A stretch of DNA of 6,610 nucleotides from Pseudomonadota bacterium (GCA_023433185.1 JAEZEN010000459.1:1-6610), one strand, 5' to 3'. Positions 1 through 6,119 are shown, counted from the first letter of the stretch. The notes: generated by a model from the sequence alone, not told the origin. Numbers and translations: made by a program.

Positions 1-821
1 TCGAAGACGATGCGGTCCTTCGCGTAGGCCGTCACCTTGTCGATGAACCAGTAGCCGTCGCCGATGCACTCGGCGGCGATCAGGGTGCGCTCGGCGTTGA
101 GGCCGTCGAGGATGTAGCGGAAGCCCCGGCCCTCCTCGCCGATCAGGTTCTCGGCCGGGATCTCGAGGTTGTCGAAGAACAGCTCGCTGGTCTCGTGGTT
201 GACCATGTTGCGGATCGGCTTGGCGGTGAGGCCGTGGCCGAGCGCCGACTTCAGGTCGACGAGGAAGACCGACAGGCCTTCCGACTTCCTCTTCACCTCG
301 GCGAGCGGCGTGGTGCGGGCGAGCAGGATCATCAGGTCCGAGTGCTGGACGCGCGAGATCCAGACCTTCTGCCCGTTGACGACATAGCGGTCGCCCTTCC
401 GGACCGCCGTGGTCTTGAGCTTCGTCGTGTCGGTGCCGGTGGTCGGCTCGGTGACCGCCATCGACTGCAGGCGGAGCGCGCCGCTGGCGATCTGCGGCAG
501 GTAGAGGCGCTTCTGTTCCTCCGAGCCGTGCCGGAGCAGCGTCCCCATGTTGTACATCTGGCCATGGCAGTGGCCGGCATTGGCCCCGGAGCGGTTGATC
601 TCCTCCATCACCACCGAGGCCTCGGTCAGGCCGAGCCCCGAGCCGCCATAGTCCTCCGGGATCATCGCGGCGAGCCAGCCGGCTTCGGTCAGCGCATTGA
701 TGAACTCGACCGGATAGGTCGCCTTCTCGTCGTGGGCGCGGTGATATTCCGGCGGGAACGCCGCGCAGAGGTCGCGGAGTGCCTCGCGCATCTCCTGGTG
801 GCTGTCGGGTCTCGGGATCAT
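1..821 (-). CDS. Acyl-CoA dehydrogenase, C-terminal part missing at window edge
   Basis: FAD-dependent acyl-CoA dehydrogenase, expected to introduce an alpha,beta double bond into an acyl-CoA in the cytoplasm and pass electrons to electron-transferring flavoprotein. The visible 273 residues start MIPRPDSHQEMREAL and include an N-terminal helical domain with MIPEDYGGSGLGL (about 53-65). The family signature AVTEPTTGTDTT (about 122-133) is followed by NGQKVWIS (about 149-156), which contact flavin and substrate. The GLNAERTLIAAE segment begins the C-terminal helical domain. Family members are usually about 380 residues, so roughly 105 residues, including the usual catalytic glutamate region, lie outside the window. 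The ATG at 821 overlaps the TGA of the CoA-transferase gene in an ATGA, indicating translational coupling as the last visible gene of the operon. The substrate cannot be told. The family call is secure. Confidence 0.95.
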   Translation of the reverse strand, partial: MIPRPDSHQEMREALRDLCAAFPPEYHRAHDEKATYPVEFINALTEAGWLAAMIPEDYGGSGLGLTEASVVMEEINRSGANAGHCHGQMYNMGTLLRHGSEEQKRLYLPQIASGALRLQSMAVTEPTTGTDTTKLKTTAVRKGDRYVVNGQKVWISRVQHSDLMILLARTTPLAEVKRKSEGLSVFLVDLKSALGHGLTAKPIRNMVNHETSELFFDNLEIPAENLIGEEGRGFRYILDGLNAERTLIAAECIGDGYWFIDKVTAYAKDRIVF

Positions 822-1980
822 CGCGGGCCGCCGCCCTCCTCGTCGTTGTCGCCGGCGAGTTCGGCGAGGATCGCCGCGGTGTGCTCGCCGAGCGCCGGCA
901 CCGGGTCGAAGCGCGGCTCCCAGCCCGCGCCGCTCACCGACACGAGTCCCGGCATCGGCCCGGCGGGCGTGTCGAAGTCCCGCCAGCGGTCGCGGGCGGC
1001 GAGCTGCGGATGCGCCCAGAGCGCCGCCATGTCGTTGATCCGCGCCGTGGCGATGCCGGCGCGATCCAGCCGGGCGAGCGCCGCCTCGGTCGAAAGGCCG
1101 CGAAGCGCTCCGGCAATGATCGGCTCGAGCAGGTCGCGGTTGCCCGCACGGCCGGCATTGCCGCGGAAGCGCGCATCCGCCGCGAGGTCGGGGCGGTCAA
1201 GGACGTGGTGCGCGAAGGCCGCCCATTCGCGGTCGTTCTGCAGACCGAAAAGGATCTCGCCGTCGGCGGTCGCATAGGGGCCATAGGGGTAGATCGTCGC
1301 ATGGCCGGCGCCCGCCCGCAGTGGCGGCGCGGCGCCGTCGAGAGCGAAATACATCGGGAAGCCCATCCACTCGGCCATCGCCTCGAGCATCGAGACCTCG
1401 ACGTGGTCGCCCGCTCCGGTGCGCTCGCGATGGAGGAGCGCGGCAAGGATGGCGTTGCAGGCGGTGACGCCGCTCGCGATGTCGGCGATCGAGATGCCCG
1501 CCTTGGCGACCTGGTCGCCCGAACCGGTGACCGACAGGAACCCGGCCTCGGCCTGGACGAGGAGATCGTAGGCCTTCCGTCCGCCATGGGGACCGCCCTC
1601 GCCGTAGCCGGTGATCGAGCAGGTGACGAGCCGCGGGTTTGCCGCCCGGAGCGCCGCCGGCGACAGGCCGAGCCGATCCGCCGCGCCGGGCGCGAGGTTC
1701 TGGACGAAAACGTCCGCCCGGTCGACGAGGCGGCGGAGCGTGGCGACCGCTGCCGGATTCTTGAGATCGAGGGCCAGGCTTTCCTTCGACCGGTTCGTCC
1801 ACACGAAATGGCTGGCGAGGCCGCGCGCCCGCGTGTCGTAGGCGCGGGCGAAATCGCCGCCGTCCGGCCGCTCGACCTTGATCACCGCGCGCCCTGGTCG
1901 GCGAGGAGCCGCGTGCAATAGGGCGCGGCGATCCCCTGCTCGAGCGAGACGACGAGGATGCCGTCGAGCGGCCGGCTCAC
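818..1980 (-). CDS. Family III (CaiB/BaiF) CoA-transferase, frame broken by a -1 frameshift
   Basis: Transfers CoA between an acyl-CoA and a free carboxylic acid. Translation from the GTG at 1980 reads VSRPLDGILVVSLEQG...LLADQGAR and stops at TGA 1882-1884. The family continuation VIKVERPDGGDFARAYD lies one frame over, from 1885 down to the stop at 818-820. Joined, the product is 387 residues, normal for the family. The LADxGARVIKVE motif spans the break at residues 27-37. The likely nucleophilic aspartate is Asp167 in ISIADIASG, followed by ILAALLHRERTGAGDHVEVSMLEAM. The GTG overlaps the hydratase stop (GTGA) and the 3' end overlaps the dehydrogenase start (ATGA). Wording of the N terminus and the hydratase partner recall itaconate CoA-transferase (Ict) of Pseudomonas, but the substrate is inferred. 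A frame-B start at the ATG at 2065 would give a spurious N terminus. Either a base-call error or a real inactivating mutation is possible. Confidence 0.88.
1882..1891 (-). other. Apparent one-base deletion (frameshift site) in the CoA-transferase
   Basis: On the minus strand the sequence reads GGCGCGCGGTGATCAAG. Frame one gives G-A-R-stop; the next frame gives V-I-K-V-E-R. The family pattern GARVIKVE needs one more base between GCGCG and GTG, for example an extra G. The whole gene span of 1163 bases is one short of a multiple of three. The site sits in an alternating GC run, a context prone to base-calling error. No slippery heptamer or downstream stem that would suggest programmed frameshifting is obvious. 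Confidence 0.85.
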
Positions 1981-2894
1981 GGGGGGACCACCCCGGATAG
2001 CGTCGCCTCGGCGGCGACCGCGAGGCCCCCGGCGTCGTTGGCGGCCCACAGGACGACCTTGCCACCGGCGCCCGGGGCGGCAGCGTTGACGCTCATTTCG
2101 CGCCCGTCGAACAGCGGCGAGACGGCGCGGAACGAGAAGGCCTCGACCCGCGCCGCCGGCGCCTCGCGGCGCATGAGATCGACGAGCAGCGTCGCGATCA
2201 GCGGGCCATGGACGATCAGCCCGGGATAGCCCTCGACGGTGGTGGCGTAGTCCCGGTCGTAGTGAATGCGGTGGCCGTTGAAGGTGAGGGCCGAGTAGCG
2301 GAAGAGCTGGACCGCGTCCGGCACCAGCACGCGGCGCCATGCACCGGGTGGCTGCGGTTCGGCCGGGCGCGCCGCCGGCGCCGCATCGAGGCCGCGATAG
2401 ACGATGTCGTGCTCGTCGACGATGGCCGGGGCCTCGCCCGGCCGGCCGACCTCATGGCGGACGGTCACGAAGACGAGAGGGCCCGCCTGCCCCGCCTTCT
2501 CCGCGATGGAGGCGATCGTCGAGCGCCGCTCGATCGCGTCGCCGACCCGGATGTCCCCGGGGAAGGCGACACGGCTGCCGGCCCACATGCGCCGCGGCAA
2601 ATGGTTGACGGGGGGCAGGAAGCCGCCGCGCCGCGCATGCCCGTCCTCCCCGAGTCCGGACTGGCGCGCATCGGGCAGGAAGAAGAGCCAGTGGCCGAGC
2701 GGCGGCACGGGGTCTCCTGCGGCGTGCGGCGGGTCGTCACGGTCGAGCGTCGCCGACAGCCGGTCGAGCGGCCCGGCCGTGACCACGTCGTGTCGGACCT
2801 CGGAGCGCCCGAGCCATGCGGCGTAGTCCCCGTCCCCTCCCACAGTCACGGCGCCGCGACCTTCATCGGAGCCCTCCCCAGGCTTCGCCGGCAT
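1977..2894 (-). CDS. Two-domain MaoC/FAS1-like acyl-CoA hydratase (itaconyl-/mesaconyl-CoA hydratase type)
   Basis: Double hot-dog hydratase expected to add or remove water across the double bond of an enoyl-CoA. The N-terminal FAS1-like half covers about residues 22-165, with LDRDDPP (50-56), HWLFFLPDARQSGLG (68-82) and RGGFLPPVNHLPRRMWAG (89-106). The C-terminal MaoC half (about 190-305) has FRYSALTFNGHRIHYDRDYA (198-217) and GYPGLIVHGPL (222-232). These match the hydratase-2 signature; Asn206, His211 and Asp213 are the conserved residues. The 305-residue length fits the family and resembles Pseudomonas Ich or mesaconyl-C4-CoA hydratase. It is first in the operon, and its TGA overlaps the GTG of the CoA-transferase. 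The start is uncertain. ATG 2894 has GGAGGGG 13 bases upstream, rather far. GTG 2849 gives an N terminus nearer to relatives, which begin a few residues before DYAAWLGR. Confidence 0.9.
   Translation of the reverse strand: MPAKPGEGSDEGRGAVTVGGDGDYAAWLGRSEVRHDVVTAGPLDRLSATLDRDDPPHAAGDPVPPLGHWLFFLPDARQSGLGEDGHARRGGFLPPVNHLPRRMWAGSRVAFPGDIRVGDAIERRSTIASIAEKAGQAGPLVFVTVRHEVGRPGEAPAIVDEHDIVYRGLDAAPAARPAEPQPPGAWRRVLVPDAVQLFRYSALTFNGHRIHYDRDYATTVEGYPGLIVHGPLIATLLVDLMRREAPAARVEAFSFRAVSPLFDGREMSVNAAAPGAGGKVVLWAANDAGGLAVAAEATLSGVVPP
2846..2866 (-). other. Possible 6-codon leader ORF at the hydratase start
   Basis: On the minus strand an ideal Shine-Dalgarno sequence, GGGGAGGG (2879-2872), lies five bases before ATG 2866. 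That ATG opens MKVAAP followed by TGA, and the TGA overlaps the in-frame GTG at 2849 of the hydratase as GTGA. The same overlap style links the downstream genes. It could be a coupling leader peptide, or the true hydratase start separated from its frame by one missing base before GTGA. It could also be chance. Confidence 0.3.
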
Positions 2895-2944
2895 GCATCC
2901 GAACCATCCCCTCCACCAGGACGGGACGCCGATCCGAATCCGGC

Positions 2945-2971
2945 ATCAATTGATAATGTGGACGCATCAAT
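2945..2971. promoter_or_regulatory. LysR-type operator candidate ATTGAT-N11-ATCAAT with overlapping palindrome
   Basis: ATTGAT (2949-2954) and ATCAAT (2966-2971) form a perfect inverted repeat with six-base arms. The gap from T2954 to A2966 is exactly 11 bases, the T-N11-A layout of LysR-type regulator sites. ATCAATTGAT (2945-2954) is itself a perfect ten-base palindrome sharing the left arm, and GCATCAAT occurs twice, 21 bases (two helical turns) apart. It lies in the divergent gap between the hydratase and deacetylase-fold genes. No LysR gene is in the window. Confidence 0.5.
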
Positions 2972-2986
2972 GGTCGCGCCATGCCG

Positions 2987-3004
2987 ACTAAGTCCTTAGT
3001 AAGG
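2987..3004. promoter_or_regulatory. Nested palindromes at the putative minus-strand transcription start
   Basis: ACTAAG-TC-CTTAGT (2987-3000) is a perfect inverted repeat with six-base arms. A second one, CCTTA-G-TAAGG (2994-3004), overlaps it. They lie at and just downstream of the proposed -10 of the minus-strand operon, where a bound repressor would block transcription. Short compact palindromes of this kind are typical of MarR- or GntR-like regulators, but the regulator family is a guess. Confidence 0.45.
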
Positions 3005-3029
3005 ATAAAGGAACTTCTGGATTTTTCAA
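3002..3029 (-). promoter_or_regulatory. Candidate sigma-70-like promoter for the CoA-transferase operon
   Basis: Read on the minus strand, TTGAAA (3029-3024) is followed after 16 bases by TATCCT (3007-3002), five and four matches to the -35 and -10 consensus. It sits in the AT-rich part of the gap, about 110 bases upstream of the hydratase ATG. Nearby palindromes at 2987-3004 and 3027-3051 overlap its -10 and -35 ends. Prediction by eye only. Confidence 0.4.
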
Positions 3030-3051
3030 CAAAACCATGGTCCATTTGTTG
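3027..3051. repeat. Inverted repeat CAACAAA-N11-TTTGTTG, candidate operator
   Basis: CAACAAA (3027-3033) and TTTGTTG (3045-3051) are perfect seven-base arms separated by 11 bases that contain the palindrome ACCATGGT (3034-3041). The element touches the -35 of the minus-strand promoter and lies 54 to 78 bases before the ATG of the deacetylase-fold gene. One bound protein could therefore affect both directions. In RNA it could also form a weak hairpin in the 5' leader. Confidence 0.45.
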
Positions 3052-3104
3052 TGCTGCCCGCACCAGGCTTGCCTTGCGACCGACCAGAAGGGGAGAACGG
3101 AATC

Positions 3105-4007
3105 ATGGCGAAGGAGATCATCTGCGCGTTCGGCACCGATATCGACTCGGTGGCCGGCTGGATCGGTTCCTATGGTGGCGGGGACTCGCCGTCCGACATC
3201 CAGCGCGGCGTCTTCGCGAGCGAGGTCGGCAACATCCGGCTTCTGAACCTGTTCAAGAAATACGGCCTCAAGACCACGTTCTTCATTCCCGGCCATTCGA
3301 TCGAGACCTTCCCGAAGGAGGTCGACATGATCGTCGAGGCCGGCCACGAGATCGGCGCCCATGGCTACCTCCACGAGAACCCGATCGCGATGACGCCGAC
3401 CCAGGAAGAGGCGGTGCTGGTCAAGTGCATCGACCTCATCGAGAAGATCTCGGGCAAGAAGCCGCGCGGCTATGTCGCCCCGTGGTGGGAGATGTCGAAC
3501 TCGACCGCCGACCTCCTCCTCAAGTACGGCTTCAAGTACGACCACAGCCAGGGCTACCGCGACTTCCAGCCCTTCTATGCCCGGGTCGGCGACAGCTGGA
3601 ACGTCATCGACTATTCCAAGACCGCCGAGGAGTGGATGCATCCGCTCAAGCACGGCAGGGAGATCGACCTCGTCGAGGTCGGCGCCAACTGGTATGTCGA
3701 CGACCTGCCGCCGATGATGTTCATGAAGAAGGCGCCGAACAGCCACGGCTTCGTCAGCCCGCGCGCGGTCGAAGAGATCTGGAAGGACGCCTTCGACTGG
3801 GTCTACCGCGAGATGGACTACGCCGTCTTCGCCTTCACCATCCACCCCGATGTCGCCGGCCGGCCGCAGGTGCTCCTCATGCTCGAGCGCATGATCGAGC
3901 ACATCAACAGCCACAGCGGCACCAAGTGGATGACGTTCGAGGAAATCGCCGAGGACTTCCGCCGCCGCTACCCCTTCGACGGCGGCAAGCGCCCCGAAGT
4001 GATTTGA
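3105..4007 (+). CDS. Polysaccharide-deacetylase-fold metal hydrolase (PgdA HP0310 / imidase / PuuE allantoinase-like)
   Basis: A 300-residue NodB-fold hydrolase that cleaves an amide-type C-N bond using a divalent metal. The start is ATG 3105, preceded at nine bases by AAGGGGAG (3088-3095); in-frame codons upstream lack such a site. Motifs: FGTDIDSV with metal-ligand Asp14, the His pair H86-GYL-H90, APWWE (125-129) and [12 protein letters not shown] near the C terminus. No signal peptide is visible, so it is probably cytoplasmic. From memory, the protein closely resembles Helicobacter pylori HP0310 (called PgdA, a peptidoglycan deacetylase) over its whole length. The same subfamily holds cyclic imide hydrolases and PuuE allantoinases. 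The neighbouring amidohydrolase and acyl-CoA genes favour a small cyclic imide or ureide substrate over cell-wall sugar, but this is inference. It faces the CoA operon across a palindrome-rich gap. Confidence 0.92.
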   Translation: MAKEIICAFGTDIDSVAGWIGSYGGGDSPSDIQRGVFASEVGNIRLLNLFKKYGLKTTFFIPGHSIETFPKEVDMIVEAGHEIGAHGYLHENPIAMTPTQEEAVLVKCIDLIEKISGKKPRGYVAPWWEMSNSTADLLLKYGFKYDHSQGYRDFQPFYARVGDSWNVIDYSKTAEEWMHPLKHGREIDLVEVGANWYVDDLPPMMFMKKAPNSHGFVSPRAVEEIWKDAFDWVYREMDYAVFAFTIHPDVAGRPQVLLMLERMIEHINSHSGTKWMTFEEIAEDFRRRYPFDGGKRPEVI

Positions 4008-4047
4008 GCGCCCGCCAGGGCGACCCTAGATGAAGGCCTGACCCCAT

Positions 4048-4071
4048 CGCCGGGCGGCGCCCCGCCCGGCG
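4048..4071 (+). terminator. Strong GC hairpin between deacetylase-fold gene and small CxxC gene
   Basis: CGCCGGGCGG (4048-4057) and CCGCCCGGCG (4062-4071) form a perfect ten-base stem with a four-base CGCC loop, 41 bases after the stop at 4007 and 33 bases before the next ATG. No T-run follows (GTTCGAGAC), so it is not a textbook intrinsic terminator. It may be a partial terminator, or an RNA stabiliser that sets different levels for the upstream enzyme and the downstream pair. Confidence 0.5.
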
Positions 4072-4103
4072 GTTCGAGACACGGCAGGCGAGACGAGGCA
4101 GCG

Positions 4104-4403
4104 ATGTGCGCAAGCTGCGGATTCCCGGCGCGCCCGGGACACTGGACCGAGGCCGGGGCCGCGAGCCCGCATGAGCGCATCCGCGCCCGCTTCCGCCGCG
4201 CCGAGATCCTGGAGCGCGTGCTGTCATCCTACGGGCTGACCGCACATGACGGCGGACTGGTGCCCGGCATCCAGGTGGGCACGCTTTCCGGAAACCAGGC
4301 CATCGTCGCCGACCTCGCCGAGGTCTGGACGGTCGCCGAGCGCCTCGCCGGACGGCCGATCGACCCGCTCGATCCGCGCTTCACCGGCGGCGACACGGCC
4401 TGA
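4104..4403 (+). CDS. Small CxxC protein paired with CobW-type GTPase, function unknown
   Basis: A 99-residue protein starting MCASCGF at ATG 4104, with GAGG five bases upstream. Cys2 and Cys5 form a CxxC pair at the extreme N terminus, suited to binding a metal or redox chemistry. A basic helical stretch follows (HERIRARFRRAEILERVLSSYGL, about 23-45, split here as HERIRARFRRAE and ILERVLSSYGL). A C-terminal conserved-looking segment, IVADLAEVWTVAERLAGRP, leads into IDPLDPRF. No membrane segment or signal peptide is visible. Its TGA lies two bases before the TTG of the GTPase gene, so the two are almost certainly co-translated. I do not recognise a named family. A partner or adaptor for the metallochaperone GTPase is the natural guess, not shown by the sequence. 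Confidence 0.82.
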   Translation: MCASCGFPARPGHWTEAGAASPHERIRARFRRAEILERVLSSYGLTAHDGGLVPGIQVGTLSGNQAIVADLAEVWTVAERLAGRPIDPLDPRFTGGDTA

Positions 4404-4405
4404 CC

Positions 4406-5374
4406 TTGGACGCGCCCGGCGATGACCGCATCCGGCTGACCATCGTCGGCGGGTTTCTCGGCTCCGGCAAGACGACCTGGCTGCGCCACCAGCTCCACCG
4501 GGGCCGCTTCCGCGACGCCGCGGTGGTCGTCAACGAGGCCGCCGGCACGCCGATCGACGACGCGCTGCTCACCGGCGCGATGCGGCTCGAGGTGCTAGCC
4601 GGCGGCTGCGCCTGCTGTGCCACCCGCGACGATCTGGTCCGCCTCCTCCGCCGGCTCTGCGATGCGCGCAGCGCCGTCAGGTCCTCCGACGACCGCCTGC
4701 AGCGCATCGTCCTCGAGACCAGCGGCCTCGCCGACCCCGCCCCGATCGCCGAGGCGGTGCGGGCCGACCCGGTGCTCGTCCACCACATCGTCGTCCACGA
4801 GATCGTCGTGCTCGTCGATGCCGCGAACGGGCTCGCCCATCTCCAGGGTGAGCCGCTCGGCCGGCGGCAGGTGGAGACCGCGGACCGCCTGATCGTCACC
4901 AAGGCCGACGCAGCCGACCCCGGCGACGTGCGCCGTCTGCTCGCGACGCTTCGCGCGATCAATCCCGGCGGCGCGCTGTCCGCCGCCGTGAAGGGCTCCG
5001 CCTTCCCCCTCCCCGCCTTCGACGGCGCCGAGCCCGTCCCGCTTGCGGATGCCGGCGGCGCGCCGGGCGTGCCGATCTTCCCCACCCGGCTCGCTCTCGA
5101 CCCGGCGCTCGACTGGACGGCGTTCGCCGTCTGGCTGTCGGCGCTCCTCCATGCCCGCGGCGACGACGTGCTCCGCGTCAAGGGGGTGGTGCGGACCGCC
5201 GCCGGGCGGCTTCTGCTTCAGAGCGTGCGGAAGACCGTGCAGTCGCCCGAGATCCTGCCGCCGATGGAGGAAGACCCGGCGCGCGTGGACAACACCATCG
5301 TCGTCATCGGGCGCGGCTATCGTGGCGAGGATCTCAGGCGCTCGCTCGACTACTTCGCCGGACGCCGCGACTGA
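4406..5374 (+). CDS. COG0523/CobW-family GTPase, putative metallochaperone
   Basis: A 322-residue G3E GTPase. GTP hydrolysis in this family is linked to inserting or trafficking metals such as zinc, cobalt or iron for client enzymes. Walker A is GFLGSGKT (16-23) and the hallmark metal site GCACC gives Cys68, Cys70 and Cys71. ETSGLADP (104-111) matches the Walker B/switch region, TKAD (165-168) is the guanine-specificity motif, and a CobW C-terminal domain covers about 235-318. There is no long His-rich stretch, though HHIVVH (126-131) is present. The start is TTG 4406, because the nearby ATG at 4422 is out of frame and gives a five-codon dead end. Any ribosome site lies inside the upstream gene. 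Context suggests it serves the metal-dependent hydrolase at 3105-4007. Confidence 0.93.
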   Translation: MDAPGDDRIRLTIVGGFLGSGKTTWLRHQLHRGRFRDAAVVVNEAAGTPIDDALLTGAMRLEVLAGGCACCATRDDLVRLLRRLCDARSAVRSSDDRLQRIVLETSGLADPAPIAEAVRADPVLVHHIVVHEIVVLVDAANGLAHLQGEPLGRRQVETADRLIVTKADAADPGDVRRLLATLRAINPGGALSAAVKGSAFPLPAFDGAEPVPLADAGGAPGVPIFPTRLALDPALDWTAFAVWLSALLHARGDDVLRVKGVVRTAAGRLLLQSVRKTVQSPEILPPMEEDPARVDNTIVVIGRGYRGEDLRRSLDYFAGRRD

Positions 5375-5387
5375 GGCTCAGCCGGCG
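5356..5387. terminator. Weak bidirectional stem-loop at convergent gene ends
   Basis: CGCCGG (5356-5361) pairs with CCGGCG (5382-5387) across the ends of two converging genes. Inside the loop, CTGAG-G-CTCAG (5371-5381) is a smaller palindrome formed by the two opposed TGA stops, which are three bases apart. There is no T-run on either side. It may help end transcription in both directions, but the inner palindrome is partly forced by the stops. Confidence 0.25.
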
Positions 5388-6016
5388 GGCGCGGCTGCCC
5401 GGGCGGCGAGCGCCTCCATGATTTCGGTCGACGTCATCAGGTCGGCATATTTCTGGCCGAGGTCGAAGAGGTTCGCCTCGTGCGGGCCGAGCGCCCGGTC
5501 GCCGACGCAGTCCGAGGCGACGACCAGGCGGAAGTTCGAACTCATCGCGTCGATCGCGGTCGCCCGCACGCAGCCGCTCGTGGTGCAGCCGACCAGGACG
5601 ATGGTGTCGACGCCCCGGGCCTGGAGAATGCCGGCGAGCGGGGTGCCGAAGAAGGCCGAGGCCTGGGTCTTGCGGACCACCAGTTCGCCGTCGACCGGAG
5701 CGAGCTCGTCCACCACCTGGCTCGCCGGCGCGGTTTCCGTCAGCTCGCGGAGCCGCGGCACCTTCTCGCACCAGATGCCGCAATCCGAGCCGTCAACGGC
5801 ATAGACGATGCGCGTGAACGCGACCGGCAGCCCCTGTTGGCGGAAGAAGGCCAGCAGCGGGACCGTGGCCATGACGGCGTCGGCGATGTTGCCGCCGCCG
5901 AAGATCTCCGGGTCGACGAAGCCGTTCACGAAGTCGACCACGAGCAGCACCGGCGATCGGCCGAAGCCGGTCCTCTGCCCGAAGGTCTGCCGTCTGTAGA
6001 TCTCGCTGTCGCCCAT
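5378..6016 (-). CDS. Isochorismatase-fold cysteine amidohydrolase (N-carbamoylsarcosine amidase / maleamate amidase type)
   Basis: A 212-residue cysteine hydrolase expected to split a terminal amide or carbamoyl group, releasing ammonia. The catalytic triad is visible: Asp28 in VVDFVNGFVDP, Lys116 in VVRKTQASAFFGT and Cys149 in GCTTSGCVRATAIDAM. The SGCVRAT wording and the N-terminal YRRQTFGQRTGFG are closer to N-carbamoylsarcosine amidase and maleamate amidohydrolase (NicF) than to true isochorismatases. ATG 6016 is chosen because GGAAGGGG (6030-6023) sits six bases upstream and family similarity begins there; the reading frame stays open further upstream without family similarity. It converges on the GTPase gene with three bases between stops. 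It could be the second step, half-amide or carbamoyl acid hydrolysis, after ring opening by the hydrolase at 3105-4007. The exact substrate is unknown. Confidence 0.92.
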   Translation of the reverse strand: MGDSEIYRRQTFGQRTGFGRSPVLLVVDFVNGFVDPEIFGGGNIADAVMATVPLLAFFRQQGLPVAFTRIVYAVDGSDCGIWCEKVPRLRELTETAPASQVVDELAPVDGELVVRKTQASAFFGTPLAGILQARGVDTIVLVGCTTSGCVRATAIDAMSSNFRLVVASDCVGDRALGPHEANLFDLGQKYADLMTSTEIMEALAARAAAPAG

Positions 6017-6103
6017 GACGACCCCTTCCGGCTCCGCATCCCGGCCGAACCATAGCACCATGCGAGCGGCCCAGGCAGGGGACCGCCAACGAGCCGAGCC
6101 AAA

Positions 6104-6119
6104 GAGACGCCCCAGTCTC
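6104..6119. promoter_or_regulatory. Inverted repeat GAGAC-N6-GTCTC in divergent gap
   Basis: GAGAC (6104-6108) and GTCTC (6115-6119) are perfect five-base arms about the centre of the 193-base gap between the amidohydrolase and RraA-family genes. This spacing would suit a dimeric regulator acting on both. The arms are short, so chance is a real alternative. Confidence 0.25.

Noticed and set aside
1882..1891. Programmed ribosomal frameshifting in the CoA-transferase
   Set aside because: No slippery heptamer or suitable downstream structure is evident and the family is not known to use recoding; a missing base is simpler.
195..1921. Long plus-strand open frames opposite the dehydrogenase and CoA-transferase
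   Set aside because: They are antisense to genes with clear family motifs, have Arg/Ala/Gly-rich unconvincing translations and arise from the high GC content lacking stop codons.
3039..3052. Possible sigma-54 promoter (GG-N10-G) before the deacetylase-fold gene
   Set aside because: The -12 element reads GT instead of GC and the -24 context does not match TGGCAC; better explained by the inverted repeat there.
2863..3063. A 66-codon minus-strand reading frame covering the divergent gap
   Set aside because: It spans the AT-rich promoter region and palindromes, overlaps the hydratase start in another frame, has no recognisable motif and no convincing ribosome site.
5480..6055. Plus-strand open frame opposite the amidohydrolase
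   Set aside because: The minus strand carries an intact Asp-Lys-Cys catalytic set; the plus-strand translation is low in complexity and matches nothing I know.
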